From: Cognatundibacterium rugosum
GTDB lineage: Bacteria > Pseudomonadota > Gammaproteobacteria > Burkholderiales > Burkholderiaceae_D
NCBI RefSeq assembly: GCF_014284365.1
Contig: NZ_JACOGG010000001.1
Location: forward strand, 124,001-188,000
DNA length: 64,000 bases
Reading direction: 5' to 3'
Part shown: one piece after another, positions 37,220-45,813 of the stretch
How positions within the stretch are numbered: the stretch's first letter is position 1
Layout of the letters: each line of letters starts with the position of its first letter
Made by a program: the position numbers and the translations under genes
Notes under the pieces: generated by a model
What the model saw: the letters and a program-made list of their open reading frames with translations, nothing else
Database searches by the model: none
Told to the model about the DNA's origin: nothing

Positions 37220-40200
37220 GTGCAATTTGTTATTAACGGTCCCGATATTCCAGATGCGCTCTTGCAAGCGCACGAGGAAGGTCACGTTGTATTTTTCTGT
37301 GGAGCTGGTATTTCTTACCCTGCCGGCTTACCGGGTTTTCAAGGGTTGGTAGAACAGATCTACCAAATAAGTGGGACGGTGCGTACGGAAATTGAACGCA
37401 ACGCCTTCGAACGTGGACAGTTTGATGCCACTCTCGATTTATTAGAGCGACGTCTACCTGGCCAACGTCTTACTGTCCGTCGTGCTCTAGCTCAAGCCCT
37501 AAAGCCAAAACTCCGTCGGAAGGGAGCTACCGATACCCAGGCTGCGCTGTTGCAGTTAGGGCGCAGCCGTGAAGGTGCACTGCGACTGGTAACTACCAAC
37601 TTCGACCGTATCTTTCATACAGCTGCAAAACGTACGGGCCAAGCATTCAATGCCTACACTGCACCGATGCTGCCCCTCCCTAAAAACAGCCGTTGGAACG
37701 GGCTAGTATATCTACATGGTTTGCTAACCGAAATAAATGACGATACTGCCCTCAATCGTCTAATCGTGACCAGTGGTGATTTCGGTTTAGCTTATCTGAC
37801 AGAACGCTGGGCAGCACGTTTCGTGAGCGAGCTTTTCCGCAACTATGTGGTCTGCTTTGTTGGCTACAGTATCAACGACCCAGTGCTTCGCTACATGATG
37901 GATGCACTAGCTGCTGATCGGATGCTAGGTGAGGTCACACCTCAGGCCTGGGCATTAGGTGATTGCGAACCGGGGCAAGAGCACCTAAAGACAATTGAAT
38001 GGGAGGCCAAAGGTGTTACCCCCATTCTTTACAACGTACCTCGGGGCAGCTACGACCACTCCTTATTACATCTAACTCTCCAAGTTTGGGCAGAAACCTA
38101 CCGTGACGGTGTACAAGGGAAAGAAGCAATTATCGTTAAACATGCCCTGACACACCCACAGGAAAGTACGCGCCAAGATGATTTTGTCGGGCGAATGTTA
38201 TGGGCCCTATCAGACAAATCAGGCTTGCCAGCAAAACGCTTTGCTGACTTCAATCCAGCTCCACCGCTGGACTGGCTGCTAGATACTTTTACTCGGGAGT
38301 ACTTCGGGAAGGGAGATTTGCCTCGCTTTGGCCTATCACCAAATAACGCAGCAGTTGATGAAATACATTTCAGCCTAATTCGACGGCCTGCACCGTATGA
38401 GCATACAGCATCGATGTTACTTGCCTCCGGTGGTATTTTGAGCAGCCAGTGGGACGACGTGATGCTCCATATTGCTCGATGGCTGGTGCGCCACCTTGGT
38501 GACCCAAGACTAGTCATTTGGGTGGCTCAACAAGGTGGGCAACTTCACGACCATATGCATTGGTTGATTGTGGATGAGCTCAATCGTTTTTCGTCACTTG
38601 AGCGTGACGGTAAAATCTACGAACTAGATGAAATCCGTCTGCACGCGCCAAAAGCTATTCCTAACCCATCAATGCGCACATTGTGGCACATTATTTTAAG
38701 TGGCCGTGCGAAATCACATTGGCGCAAACCCGATCTATATAGATGGGAAAATCGGCTAAAAAGTGAAGGTTTGACCACTATTTTGCGGTTGGAGTTGAGA
38801 GAGTTGTTAGCACCCAAAGTGATGCTGAAGAAGCCGTTTCAATGGGATGCTGACAATTCGAGTAATGAAAAGCCCACACGAATAAAACAGTTGGTGAATT
38901 GGGAGCTCGAACTGGCTACTGATAACGTGCAATCTACTTTGTGCGAACTGACTGATGAGCACTGGACATCAGCTCTGCCACACTTGCTGGAAGATTTTCA
39001 ACAATTATTGCGTGATGCATTGGACCTGTTATGTGAATTGGGTGAAGCTGACAGCCGCAATGATCAATCACACTGGGATTTACCTTCGATTACTCCGCAT
39101 TGGCAAAATCGAGGATTTCGTAATTGGGTGACACTAATCGAATTGATACGAAATGCTTGGTTGGTAATTTACGCAAGCGACCGTACGCGAGCGAAACGAG
39201 TTGCGCAAAGCTGGTTTGAACTACCATATCCAACATTCAAACGCCTTGCTCTGTTTACCGCCAGTCATAATGACTGCATTCCTCCCGATAAATGGGTGGA
39301 ATGGCTGCTGTCCGAAGGAGCATGGTGGCTCTGGTCCACAAATACGGGACGGGAGGTGTTCAGGTTGTTCGTTTTGCAGGGTCAACATTTGCCATTATCA
39401 ACACAGGAAAAACTAGAAACAGCAATTCTCGCTGGCCCCCCGAGGGAAATGTACAGGGATGATCTAGAGGCAGGTGAGAGGCAGAACTTGGTGGCTCGCT
39501 CCATCTGGCTACACCTGGCTAAATTAAAATCATCGGGCCTCACGCTCGGAATAACTGCAGCGGCACGATTTGCTGAAATATCTGCTATCTATCCAGAATT
39601 GCAATTGAGTTCAAACGATCGTGAAGAGTTTGCGAACTGGATGAGCGGTACTGGTGACCCAGACTACGAGGATAACCGAGATGTAGATATCGCTCCACGC
39701 AAGCGAAAAGAGTTGGTGCAATGGCTCACAAAAACTACGTCTGAACGACGACCTTTCTACGAAGATACATGGCGTGATGTTTGTCGCTCACGCTTCTTTC
39801 AAAGTTTGTCTGCGCTGTGTGATCTGACAAAGAATGAAGTATGGCCAACGGGTCGATGGAGCGAAGCACTACAAGTCTGGTCTGAAGAAGGAATGGTATT
39901 GCGTTCCTGGCGAAACGCTGCCCCGTTATTACAGGCAATGCCTGATTCGGTCCTTAATGATATTGCCCAGAGAATCACGTGTTGGGTCGAGGCCGCATCC
40001 AAATCCATCGACTGTCATCAAAACATCTTGCTAGAGTTGTCCCGTCGAATTCTGAGACTACCGCTTGAAGCAGACCAAGGCTCTCGCCTCTTTCGTAATG
40101 ACGTTGAAATATTTGATCCTGTCGGTTCTGCTATAAACCACCCCGTTGGGCATATCACACGCGCCTTGATCAATCTATGGTTCAAAGAGAACCCAAGCGA

Positions 40201-41050
40201 CAATGATCGAATTCCTGCAGAATTCAAACCCATGTTCTCCGAACTATGCGACACACGTGTGGACCGATTCCGCCATGGGCGAGTACTTTTAGCTTCACAA
40301 TTGATCGCTTTTTTCCGTTTGGACCGTACATGGTCCGAGCAGTATCTTTTACCGTTGTTTGACTGGAACAATCCTAACGAAGCAAAGTCTGTTTGGGGTG
40401 GCTTCCTATGGTCGCCACGCTTGTACCAGCCGTTAATGGTTGCAATTAAGGCTCAGTTCCTTGATAGCGCAAACCATTTTGCCGATCTTGGCGATTATCG
40501 CCACCAGTTCGCCGCGTTTCTGACTCACGCAGCACTTGGGCCGACTGAAGGATACAGCGTTGAAGAATTCCGATCTGCGATTAGTGTTCTTCCGCAAGAA
40601 GGCTTGGAAAAGTCAGCACAAGTACTATCACAAGCGCTTGAAAGTGCTGCGGATCAACGCGAGAACTTTTGGAAAAATCGTGTCCAACCTTTCTGGCAAA
40701 AAATCTGGCCAAAGTCACGCACTTTAGCTACCCAAAGAATCGCAGAATCTTTGACTCGTCTAGCAATTGCTGCGAGAAATGAGTTCCCCTCAGCCTTAAT
40801 TGAAGTGTATGACTGGCTACAGCCTATAAAACACCCAGACTATGTTGTGCTACTACTGAACAAATCAGAGTTGTGCATACAATTTCCTTTAGAAACACTT
40901 AGGCTGCTGGATGCCATCATTGAAGACCAACCGTGGCCCCCGGAACAGTTACGCTTTTGTTTGGATCAAATCGAGCAAAAAGAATCAAACCTTATTCAAG
41001 ATTCCCGATATTTAAGATTGCGGGAATACTGTCGGAGGCGTGGAATATAA
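37220..41050 (+). CDS. Large SIR2-domain protein, probable NADase defence effector
   Basis: 1276 residues from a GTG (37220) preceded by CGGGAG. The N-terminal ~240 residues are a SIR2-like domain: VVFFCGAGISYPAGLPGF (nucleotide-binding GAG at 28-30), TTNFDRIF with Asn127, YLHGLL with His166, and GYSINDPVLRYMMDAL at 215-230. Asn and His match the catalytic pair of bacterial SIR2 NADases of the ThsA/DSR kind. The remaining ~1000 residues are Trp- and Leu-rich, mostly helical in appearance, with no domain I recognise; this size and layout fit a sensor region as in DSR proteins. Codons are visibly more A/T-rich than gyrB's, suggesting transfer. No partner subunit is evident. Confidence 0.85.
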   Translation: MQFVINGPDIPDALLQAHEEGHVVFFCGAGISYPAGLPGFQGLVEQIYQISGTVRTEIERNAFERGQFDATLDLLERRLPGQRLTVRRALAQALKPKLRRKGATDTQAALLQLGRSREGALRLVTTNFDRIFHTAAKRTGQAFNAYTAPMLPLPKNSRWNGLVYLHGLLTEINDDTALNRLIVTSGDFGLAYLTERWAARFVSELFRNYVVCFVGYSINDPVLRYMMDALAADRMLGEVTPQAWALGDCEPGQEHLKTIEWEAKGVTPILYNVPRGSYDHSLLHLTLQVWAETYRDGVQGKEAIIVKHALTHPQESTRQDDFVGRMLWALSDKSGLPAKRFADFNPAPPLDWLLDTFTREYFGKGDLPRFGLSPNNAAVDEIHFSLIRRPAPYEHTASMLLASGGILSSQWDDVMLHIARWLVRHLGDPRLVIWVAQQGGQLHDHMHWLIVDELNRFSSLERDGKIYELDEIRLHAPKAIPNPSMRTLWHIILSGRAKSHWRKPDLYRWENRLKSEGLTTILRLELRELLAPKVMLKKPFQWDADNSSNEKPTRIKQLVNWELELATDNVQSTLCELTDEHWTSALPHLLEDFQQLLRDALDLLCELGEADSRNDQSHWDLPSITPHWQNRGFRNWVTLIELIRNAWLVIYASDRTRAKRVAQSWFELPYPTFKRLALFTASHNDCIPPDKWVEWLLSEGAWWLWSTNTGREVFRLFVLQGQHLPLSTQEKLETAILAGPPREMYRDDLEAGERQNLVARSIWLHLAKLKSSGLTLGITAAARFAEISAIYPELQLSSNDREEFANWMSGTGDPDYEDNRDVDIAPRKRKELVQWLTKTTSERRPFYEDTWRDVCRSRFFQSLSALCDLTKNEVWPTGRWSEALQVWSEEGMVLRSWRNAAPLLQAMPDSVLNDIAQRITCWVEAASKSIDCHQNILLELSRRILRLPLEADQGSRLFRNDVEIFDPVGSAINHPVGHITRALINLWFKENPSDNDRIPAEFKPMFSELCDTRVDRFRHGRVLLASQLIAFFRLDRTWSEQYLLPLFDWNNPNEAKSVWGGFLWSPRLYQPLMVAIKAQFLDSANHFADLGDYRHQFAAFLTHAALGPTEGYSVEEFRSAISVLPQEGLEKSAQVLSQALESAADQRENFWKNRVQPFWQKIWPKSRTLATQRIAESLTRLAIAARNEFPSALIEVYDWLQPIKHPDYVVLLLNKSELCIQFPLETLRLLDAIIEDQPWPPEQLRFCLDQIEQKESNLIQDSRYLRLREYCRRRGI

Positions 41051-41105
41051 AATTGTTCAGATACACGCCTCAGCATAAGCAGTGAAGTATCTTAAGGAGA
41101 GCCAA

Positions 41106-41129
41106 ATGGTTGAACAACATTTTTTGTAA
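41106..41129 (+). CDS. 7-codon ORF with a perfect ribosome site (remnant or leader peptide)
   Basis: AAGGAGA at 41094-41100 is followed, at good spacing, by an ATG that opens MVEQHFL and then stops. It lies 55 bases after the SIR2 gene. It may be the start of a deleted second gene of the SIR2 unit, a leader peptide, or chance. Nothing in the next 3' sequence continues the frame usefully. Confidence 0.3.
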   Translation: MVEQHFL

Positions 41130-41151
41130 AAGTTCAATGAAGCAGTCTCCT

Positions 41152-41976
41152 TTACTTCGCTTCCCCCCCCAACATCACTTCCCTATGCCTAGCCAAAAAC
41201 TGATGATGTGGCGCGAACCGTTCCGGCAGTGTAACTGGCTTACCCTCTAGCTGTAAAAACGCCGTCTGCATGAAGGATTCATCGCGGCGGCTTTTGAGTT
41301 TTTCACTCACGATGATTCTAAAATTCTCATCCAGACTAATCAGGTGTTGGTCAAATGCGCGGTCGTGGATCGCGGACAGACAGAGGCCATTCGCGGGGTT
41401 CAAGCGGTTGTTGGGGTCTTCGCTCCACGGGATGATGTGGCTTGCGATCAGCAGCTTGGGTTCCGCCAGGCCGCTCATACAACAGCGCTCACGATAACTA
41501 CTCAACACCGTGCGACGGAAAAAGCTTTGCTTCTCGCGTTGTAAGACGCTGACCAGACGATTGTTGGCGGAGTAGTCTGGTGTATCTAACTCCGTGACTG
41601 CATTCGCCTCTGCTTGAATAGGGTCGGATACATCGGATGAAGGCTGCGATGGCGCCTGTGCTTGCTGTAAGCGCGTGCGATGCACGATGGCGTCTTCGGT
41701 GAGCTGTTCCCAATTTTGCTTAAACTCGTCCCACACTTGGCGATCTATGCGCGAGGCATTTTTTAAGCCGCTGCGGCCAGTGCTGGTAATCATGTTGTCT
41801 AAGCTGGCGAGATTGACCAACTTCATGGCGACGGCAGAGGGGGTACGATCAATCAGCTTTGCCAACTCGATGATTTCTGGGTTGCGTCCATGCAGGCGAC
41901 CGAAAGGTAATTGGCAATACAGGTAGTAAGCCAACTTCACTTCATCTACGGTCCAGTCGCGTCGTCCCATGCTCAT
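41152..41976 (-). CDS. HNH endonuclease (HNH_2 type)
   Basis: 274 residues. The N-terminal segment RRDWTVDEVKLAYYLYCQLP and LAKLIDRTPSAVAMKLVNLA look like an HTH/Myb-like DNA-binding part, followed by a variable linker and a C-terminal HNH nuclease: CCMSGLAEPKLLIASHIIPW (His of ASH), NRLNPANGLCL (Asn) and AIHDRAFD (His). Such proteins are common in defence islands and as restriction-like nucleases. It converges on the SIR2 gene. A second Met is at residue 3. No ribosome site is obvious. Confidence 0.88.
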   Translation of the reverse strand: MSMGRRDWTVDEVKLAYYLYCQLPFGRLHGRNPEIIELAKLIDRTPSAVAMKLVNLASLDNMITSTGRSGLKNASRIDRQVWDEFKQNWEQLTEDAIVHRTRLQQAQAPSQPSSDVSDPIQAEANAVTELDTPDYSANNRLVSVLQREKQSFFRRTVLSSYRERCCMSGLAEPKLLIASHIIPWSEDPNNRLNPANGLCLSAIHDRAFDQHLISLDENFRIIVSEKLKSRRDESFMQTAFLQLEGKPVTLPERFAPHHQFLARHREVMLGGEAK

Positions 41977-42360
41977 TATTTTTTAAATCGAGATAATTAG
42001 CATACAGGAAATGTTTCTCAATATCTATCTTTACACTCACCATCTCCAAACCAACATCCGCATAGATATTGGCCTGCAGGCCAAAATGGGCTGGAGAAGT
42101 CCATTTCATGCGGGCAGATGTGGGGGAGTCGTCCTGCTGATTGAGGTATTGGTTCGCCCGGCGATCAGGTCACGCGGGTCAATACCTTGTCATATTCACT
42201 TGTTATGTTGAGCGAATTGTCCATGCTGTGCTGTACACCCGGCATGGCTTTGACACTAAGACATATAAAATTATAAACTTCACTTCCAATCAAATCGACA
42301 CCCCGGGGCGCTATACTGAATTAAGCGGCCTGAAGCGGTTTAAATGGCTTTAAATTGTTT
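41977..42360. other. Intergenic stretch upstream of the HNH gene
   Basis: About 380 bases with no convincing gene; one 66-codon frame (42011-42211) has no ribosome site or recognisable product. It contains an extended hairpin whose outer arms are AGGTATTG (42144-42151) and CAATACCT (42180-42187) with an inner GC-rich part. The segment directly before the MITE-like element is AT-rich. Confidence 0.5.
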
Positions 42361-42511
42361 AGGACTTACGCAAAATTGTCCCAACAAGGCGAAACAGCCC
42401 TTTGGTGCGTTAGGAAACATCGCTGGTAAGCGATGTCCGTTACGCCAGCAGGCAGTACGCAGTGTACGACAAGGAGCCACAACGCCGCTGGGGCGGTTTT
42501 GCGTAAGTCCT
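42361..42511. mobile_element. MITE-like element, copy 3 (151 bp), with target duplication
   Basis: The most complete copy: AGGACTTACGCAAAATTGTC at the left and GGCGGTTTTGCGTAAGTCCT at the right; the first 23 bases of each end match at 20 positions. It is flanked on both sides by ATTGTTT (42354-42360 and 42512-42518), a 7-bp direct repeat typical of transposition. It has no coding capacity. It lies 46 bases before the ytcA start and may affect its expression. Confidence 0.82.
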
Positions 42512-42557
42512 ATTGTTTTAAATGCTTGTACGTAGTTTTACGCTGTTGATAGCCCAG

Positions 42558-42836
42558 ATGACGACGACACGATTGCCCAGGTTTTTGAGCCTGACATTTT
42601 TTTTGCTGACCCTGACTGCCTGCGTTTCGCCGCAGGCGCCGTCGTTGATCATCGCTGGTGCTTATTTTCCGGCCTGGCTGTTATGTGCGGCGCTGGGTGT
42701 GATCGTTGCGATCGTGTTTCGACTAGCGCTGCTGAAACTGAAGCTCGCTGATTTACTTCCCTATCCCCTTTTTCTCTGTCTTTCAGTTGGTGTGCTGGCT
42801 GCCATGCTGATCTGGCTGATCTGGTTCGGACGATGA
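42558..42836 (+). CDS. ytcA: YtcA-family small membrane lipoprotein
   Basis: About 92 residues from the Met at 42558; the longer frame adds 12 residues. A lipobox LTAC is followed by SPQAPSLIIAGAYFPAWLLC and two membrane helices, ending WLIWFGR. Size, motif GAYFPAW and position before mdtN match E. coli YtcA. It overlaps mdtN by 4 bases, so it belongs to the efflux operon. Molecular role unknown. Confidence 0.85.
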   Translation: MTTTRLPRFLSLTFFLLTLTACVSPQAPSLIIAGAYFPAWLLCAALGVIVAIVFRLALLKLKLADLLPYPLFLCLSVGVLAAMLIWLIWFGR

Positions 42837-43879
42837 ATTTACCTACTCAACAAAAAGCCCTGATCGGCAAACTTATCTCCTTGGGCATCATCCTGGGTGC
42901 GATCATTTTTGCAGCGTACATCTGGCGCCATCAAGCGCAGTTTCCAGCCAGCGAAGAAGCCAGTATTGATGCGGAGGTCACGCATGTTGCCGCTGCGGTT
43001 GGTGGCCGTATCGTGAAGATTGCGGTGCGCGAAAATCAACTCGTCAAAGCCGGTGATATCTTGTTTCAGCTCGACCCGGTACCGTTTCAACTGGCAGTGG
43101 AACAGGCACGCGCCGATCTGGCGCTGGCTGAAGCAACGCTGGCGACCAAACAGCGTGCTTTGGCGGTACAGCAAAGCAATGCCAACATCGCCAGCAAGCA
43201 AATTAAGCGCAGCAGTACCAATCTGAACTTAGCCAGCAGCACAGTGGAACGGTTGCGGCCTTTAGCGGCTAAGGGCTTTGTGCCGCAACAGCAGCTGGAT
43301 CAGGCCATCGCGATGGAACGCGATGCGGAAATCAGTATGCAGCAGGCACGTGAACAAGAAGCCGCCGCGCGGCAAGCGATAGATACCGTGGATAGTTCGC
43401 TTGCAGCGGTCAGTGCGCGTCAGGCTGCCTTAAACATGGCATTGCGTGCATTGGAAGACAGTACGGTGAAGGCAGTGACTGCGGGCCGGGTGGTCGGTTT
43501 AGCGGTCGCCCCCGGCGAGACGCTGGCCCCGTTTCAAAGTTTATTCACGCTGGTGAATACGGAGGAATGGTTTGCCATGGCGAATTTCAAAGAGAGTGAA
43601 TTAAGCCATATCAAAGCCGGTGACTGTGTCACGGTGTACTCGATGATCGATAAAAAAATACCGATTAAAGGTCAGGTGGAGAGCATAGGCTGGGGTGTCA
43701 AAGATACGGCGCACATCGCCTTGCCACGCTCGGTTCCGTATGTCGAACGGTCCTTAAACTGGGTCAAGGTGGCGCAGCGTTTTCCGGTGCGCATCCATTT
43801 GCATCATCCGCCTGAACATCTGGCACGAATGGGTGCCAGCGCTCTGGTTGAATTAAATCGCGGTGCGGCTTGCCAATGA
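42833..43879 (+). CDS. mdtN: Efflux membrane-fusion protein MdtN
   Basis: 348 residues. One N-terminal membrane helix (LISLGIILGAIIFAAYIW), then the HlyD/EmrA-type adaptor: VTHVAAAVGGRIVKIAVREN biotinyl-lipoyl half, a coiled-coil hairpin rich in Ala/Gln (about 90-200), and the second lipoyl half with VKAVTAGRVVGLAVAPGETL. It links MdtO in the inner membrane to MdtP in the outer. Overlaps ytcA by 4 and mdtO by 10 bases. Confidence 0.92.
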   Translation: MNLPTQQKALIGKLISLGIILGAIIFAAYIWRHQAQFPASEEASIDAEVTHVAAAVGGRIVKIAVRENQLVKAGDILFQLDPVPFQLAVEQARADLALAEATLATKQRALAVQQSNANIASKQIKRSSTNLNLASSTVERLRPLAAKGFVPQQQLDQAIAMERDAEISMQQAREQEAAARQAIDTVDSSLAAVSARQAALNMALRALEDSTVKAVTAGRVVGLAVAPGETLAPFQSLFTLVNTEEWFAMANFKESELSHIKAGDCVTVYSMIDKKIPIKGQVESIGWGVKDTAHIALPRSVPYVERSLNWVKVAQRFPVRIHLHHPPEHLARMGASALVELNRGAACQ

Positions 43880-45813
43880 AGCCTGACGCCGTGCAGCCCA
43901 GCCTGTGGCGCGAACTGGTCGCCTGTCGTCCGGGGCGCGCCAGTTATGCCTTGCGCATTACCGGCTGTTGCATACTGAGCTGTTTGCTGGTGCAGTATTA
44001 TCAAACTCCCGAGGCGGCACTGTCGGTATATATCGTATTTTTTCTGGTCAAACCGGATCGTCACAGCAGCATCGTGCAGAGTATTGCTGCGGTGCTGCTG
44101 ATGGGCTGCATCGTCGGTTTGCTGCTGCTGATTATCCAGCAGGTGATCGACGATCCCGTCTTGCGTCTGGCCAGTATGGCGGCACTCTCGCTGTTTTTTA
44201 TGTTTGCTGCACTGGCGAGTAAATTGCGGCCTGTCGCCAGCATTCTGGCCTTGATTTTTGCGTACACGCTGGATCTGGTCAGTCAGGCTTTTATCGGTGA
44301 ACTGGCGACACGCGCCTTGTTGTACGGCTGGCTGGCGGCGATTATTCCCGCCGGGGTTTGCCTGTCGCTCAGCTTACTGTGTGCACCGGGCGCGGCGCAG
44401 TTGCTGCGTCAAACGCTGGCCTATGATTTCCGGCTGGCGGCCACCCGGCTACAGCAATCGGATCATGCGTCCGATGCCTGGCGCGAAGTCTTGCAGGATG
44501 ATCAAAGCCAGATTCAACAATGGCTCAAGCTGAGTGCCAAAGAGCGTGATGCCAGCGATCTGCCTCAATTGCAACGCTGCTGCACAGCGCTGGGGCCACT
44601 GTGTATTCTGATTGAGCAATTGGGCAGGACCTGGTCACCCTTACCCGGTGGCCTGAGTACATCGCAGCTGGCACAATTTCTCACTGCGTGTAGCAATGCG
44701 CTGGAAGCACGGCAGGCACTGCCTGATTTTCCTCCACTCAGTGCTGCTGACGCCCGCCATCACACGCTGTGTGAACTGGCCAGCTTATTTCGTTTCATCA
44801 GCACAAACACACCAACCGCTGAGGCTGCTGAGCTGAGCGCGGGTACGGCAAAGCCAGTATCAGGCTTTTGGCTGGCCGATGCATTCAGTAATCCCGATTA
44901 TCCGCGCCTGGCGCTAAAAACCACGGCTGCAGCATTGTCCTGCTATCTGATCTATAGCTTGCTGGATTGGCCGGGTATACACACCAGCCTGATCACCTGT
45001 TACATCGTGGCGCTGGCGAGTACCGCCGAAACCCTGCAAAAGCTGCGCTTACGCCTGATTGGTTGCCTGATCGGCAGTACGGCCGGCATCGCCACCATTT
45101 TACTGATCATGCCGCAGATAGAGACGCTGGCGCATTTGCTGGCGTTAATCGCCGTATCCAGCCTGGTGGCGGCCTGGGTCGCGGCGGGCAGTTCACGGAT
45201 AGCCTATGCCGGTTTGCAAATCGCTTTCGCTTACTACTTGTGTGTGCTGCAAGGTCATGGCCCGGCGTTTGATCTGGTGGTTCCACGCGACAGGGTAATC
45301 GGTATCGTGCTGGGCTTATTGGTGGTGTATCTGATCTTTGTGCATATCTGGCCAGTCAGCATGGCGCGTCAGATCGACAGCGGCCTGCTGCAGGCACAAG
45401 CGCTGTTCACGCGGCTGTGTCAGCCGGATCACAATAAGCTGACTCCGCAACAGCGTTATGGCTTGCTGAATCAGATCGCCATGCAATTAAATCTGGTGCA
45501 GCGTGCATACGCTTTAATCACGCTGGAGCCGGATACTGTGCGTCCCACGCCGGGATGGCTGGAACAACGCCAACATTTACTGCACAGCTTGCAGCTCTTG
45601 TGCCAGCAGCTGGTGATGAGGTCGAACAGCGCAATTACCTCTATGCGCCAATTACGCCATGTGCTGTTACAGCTGGCTGAGTTATTGCCGGTCAGCTCAG
45701 CCACACTGTGCAGTGAAACGCTTAACGCACTATGCCTGCAATTGCATCAATTGACTCAGCGGCACGCTAACCCAGATTGTCTTAGCCATGAAACTCTTCA
45801 GTCCCCAGCTTAA
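43870..45813 (+). CDS. mdtO: FUSC-family efflux transporter MdtO
   Basis: 647 residues. It contains two blocks of membrane helices separated by a soluble region of about 170 residues, the fusaric-acid-resistance (FUSC/AaeB-like) layout: N-block around RITGCCILSCLLVQYYQTPE and second block from ALKTTAAALSCYLIYSLLDW, then SRIAYAGLQIAFAYYLCVLQ. It is the inner-membrane pump of the MdtNOP system, which in E. coli is implicated in export of aromatic compounds and dyes. Overlaps mdtP by 26 bases. Confidence 0.92.
   Translation: MPMKPDAVQPSLWRELVACRPGRASYALRITGCCILSCLLVQYYQTPEAALSVYIVFFLVKPDRHSSIVQSIAAVLLMGCIVGLLLLIIQQVIDDPVLRLASMAALSLFFMFAALASKLRPVASILALIFAYTLDLVSQAFIGELATRALLYGWLAAIIPAGVCLSLSLLCAPGAAQLLRQTLAYDFRLAATRLQQSDHASDAWREVLQDDQSQIQQWLKLSAKERDASDLPQLQRCCTALGPLCILIEQLGRTWSPLPGGLSTSQLAQFLTACSNALEARQALPDFPPLSAADARHHTLCELASLFRFISTNTPTAEAAELSAGTAKPVSGFWLADAFSNPDYPRLALKTTAAALSCYLIYSLLDWPGIHTSLITCYIVALASTAETLQKLRLRLIGCLIGSTAGIATILLIMPQIETLAHLLALIAVSSLVAAWVAAGSSRIAYAGLQIAFAYYLCVLQGHGPAFDLVVPRDRVIGIVLGLLVVYLIFVHIWPVSMARQIDSGLLQAQALFTRLCQPDHNKLTPQQRYGLLNQIAMQLNLVQRAYALITLEPDTVRPTPGWLEQRQHLLHSLQLLCQQLVMRSNSAITSMRQLRHVLLQLAELLPVSSATLCSETLNALCLQLHQLTQRHANPDCLSHETLQSPA

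Noticed and set aside
42135-42190. Possible tRNA-like or attenuator structure at AGGTATTG...CAATACCT
   Set aside because: No tRNA arms or T-run; only a hairpin, noted under the intergenic entry.
42011-42211. 66-codon frame upstream of the HNH gene
   Set aside because: No ribosome site, no recognisable product, crosses a hairpin.
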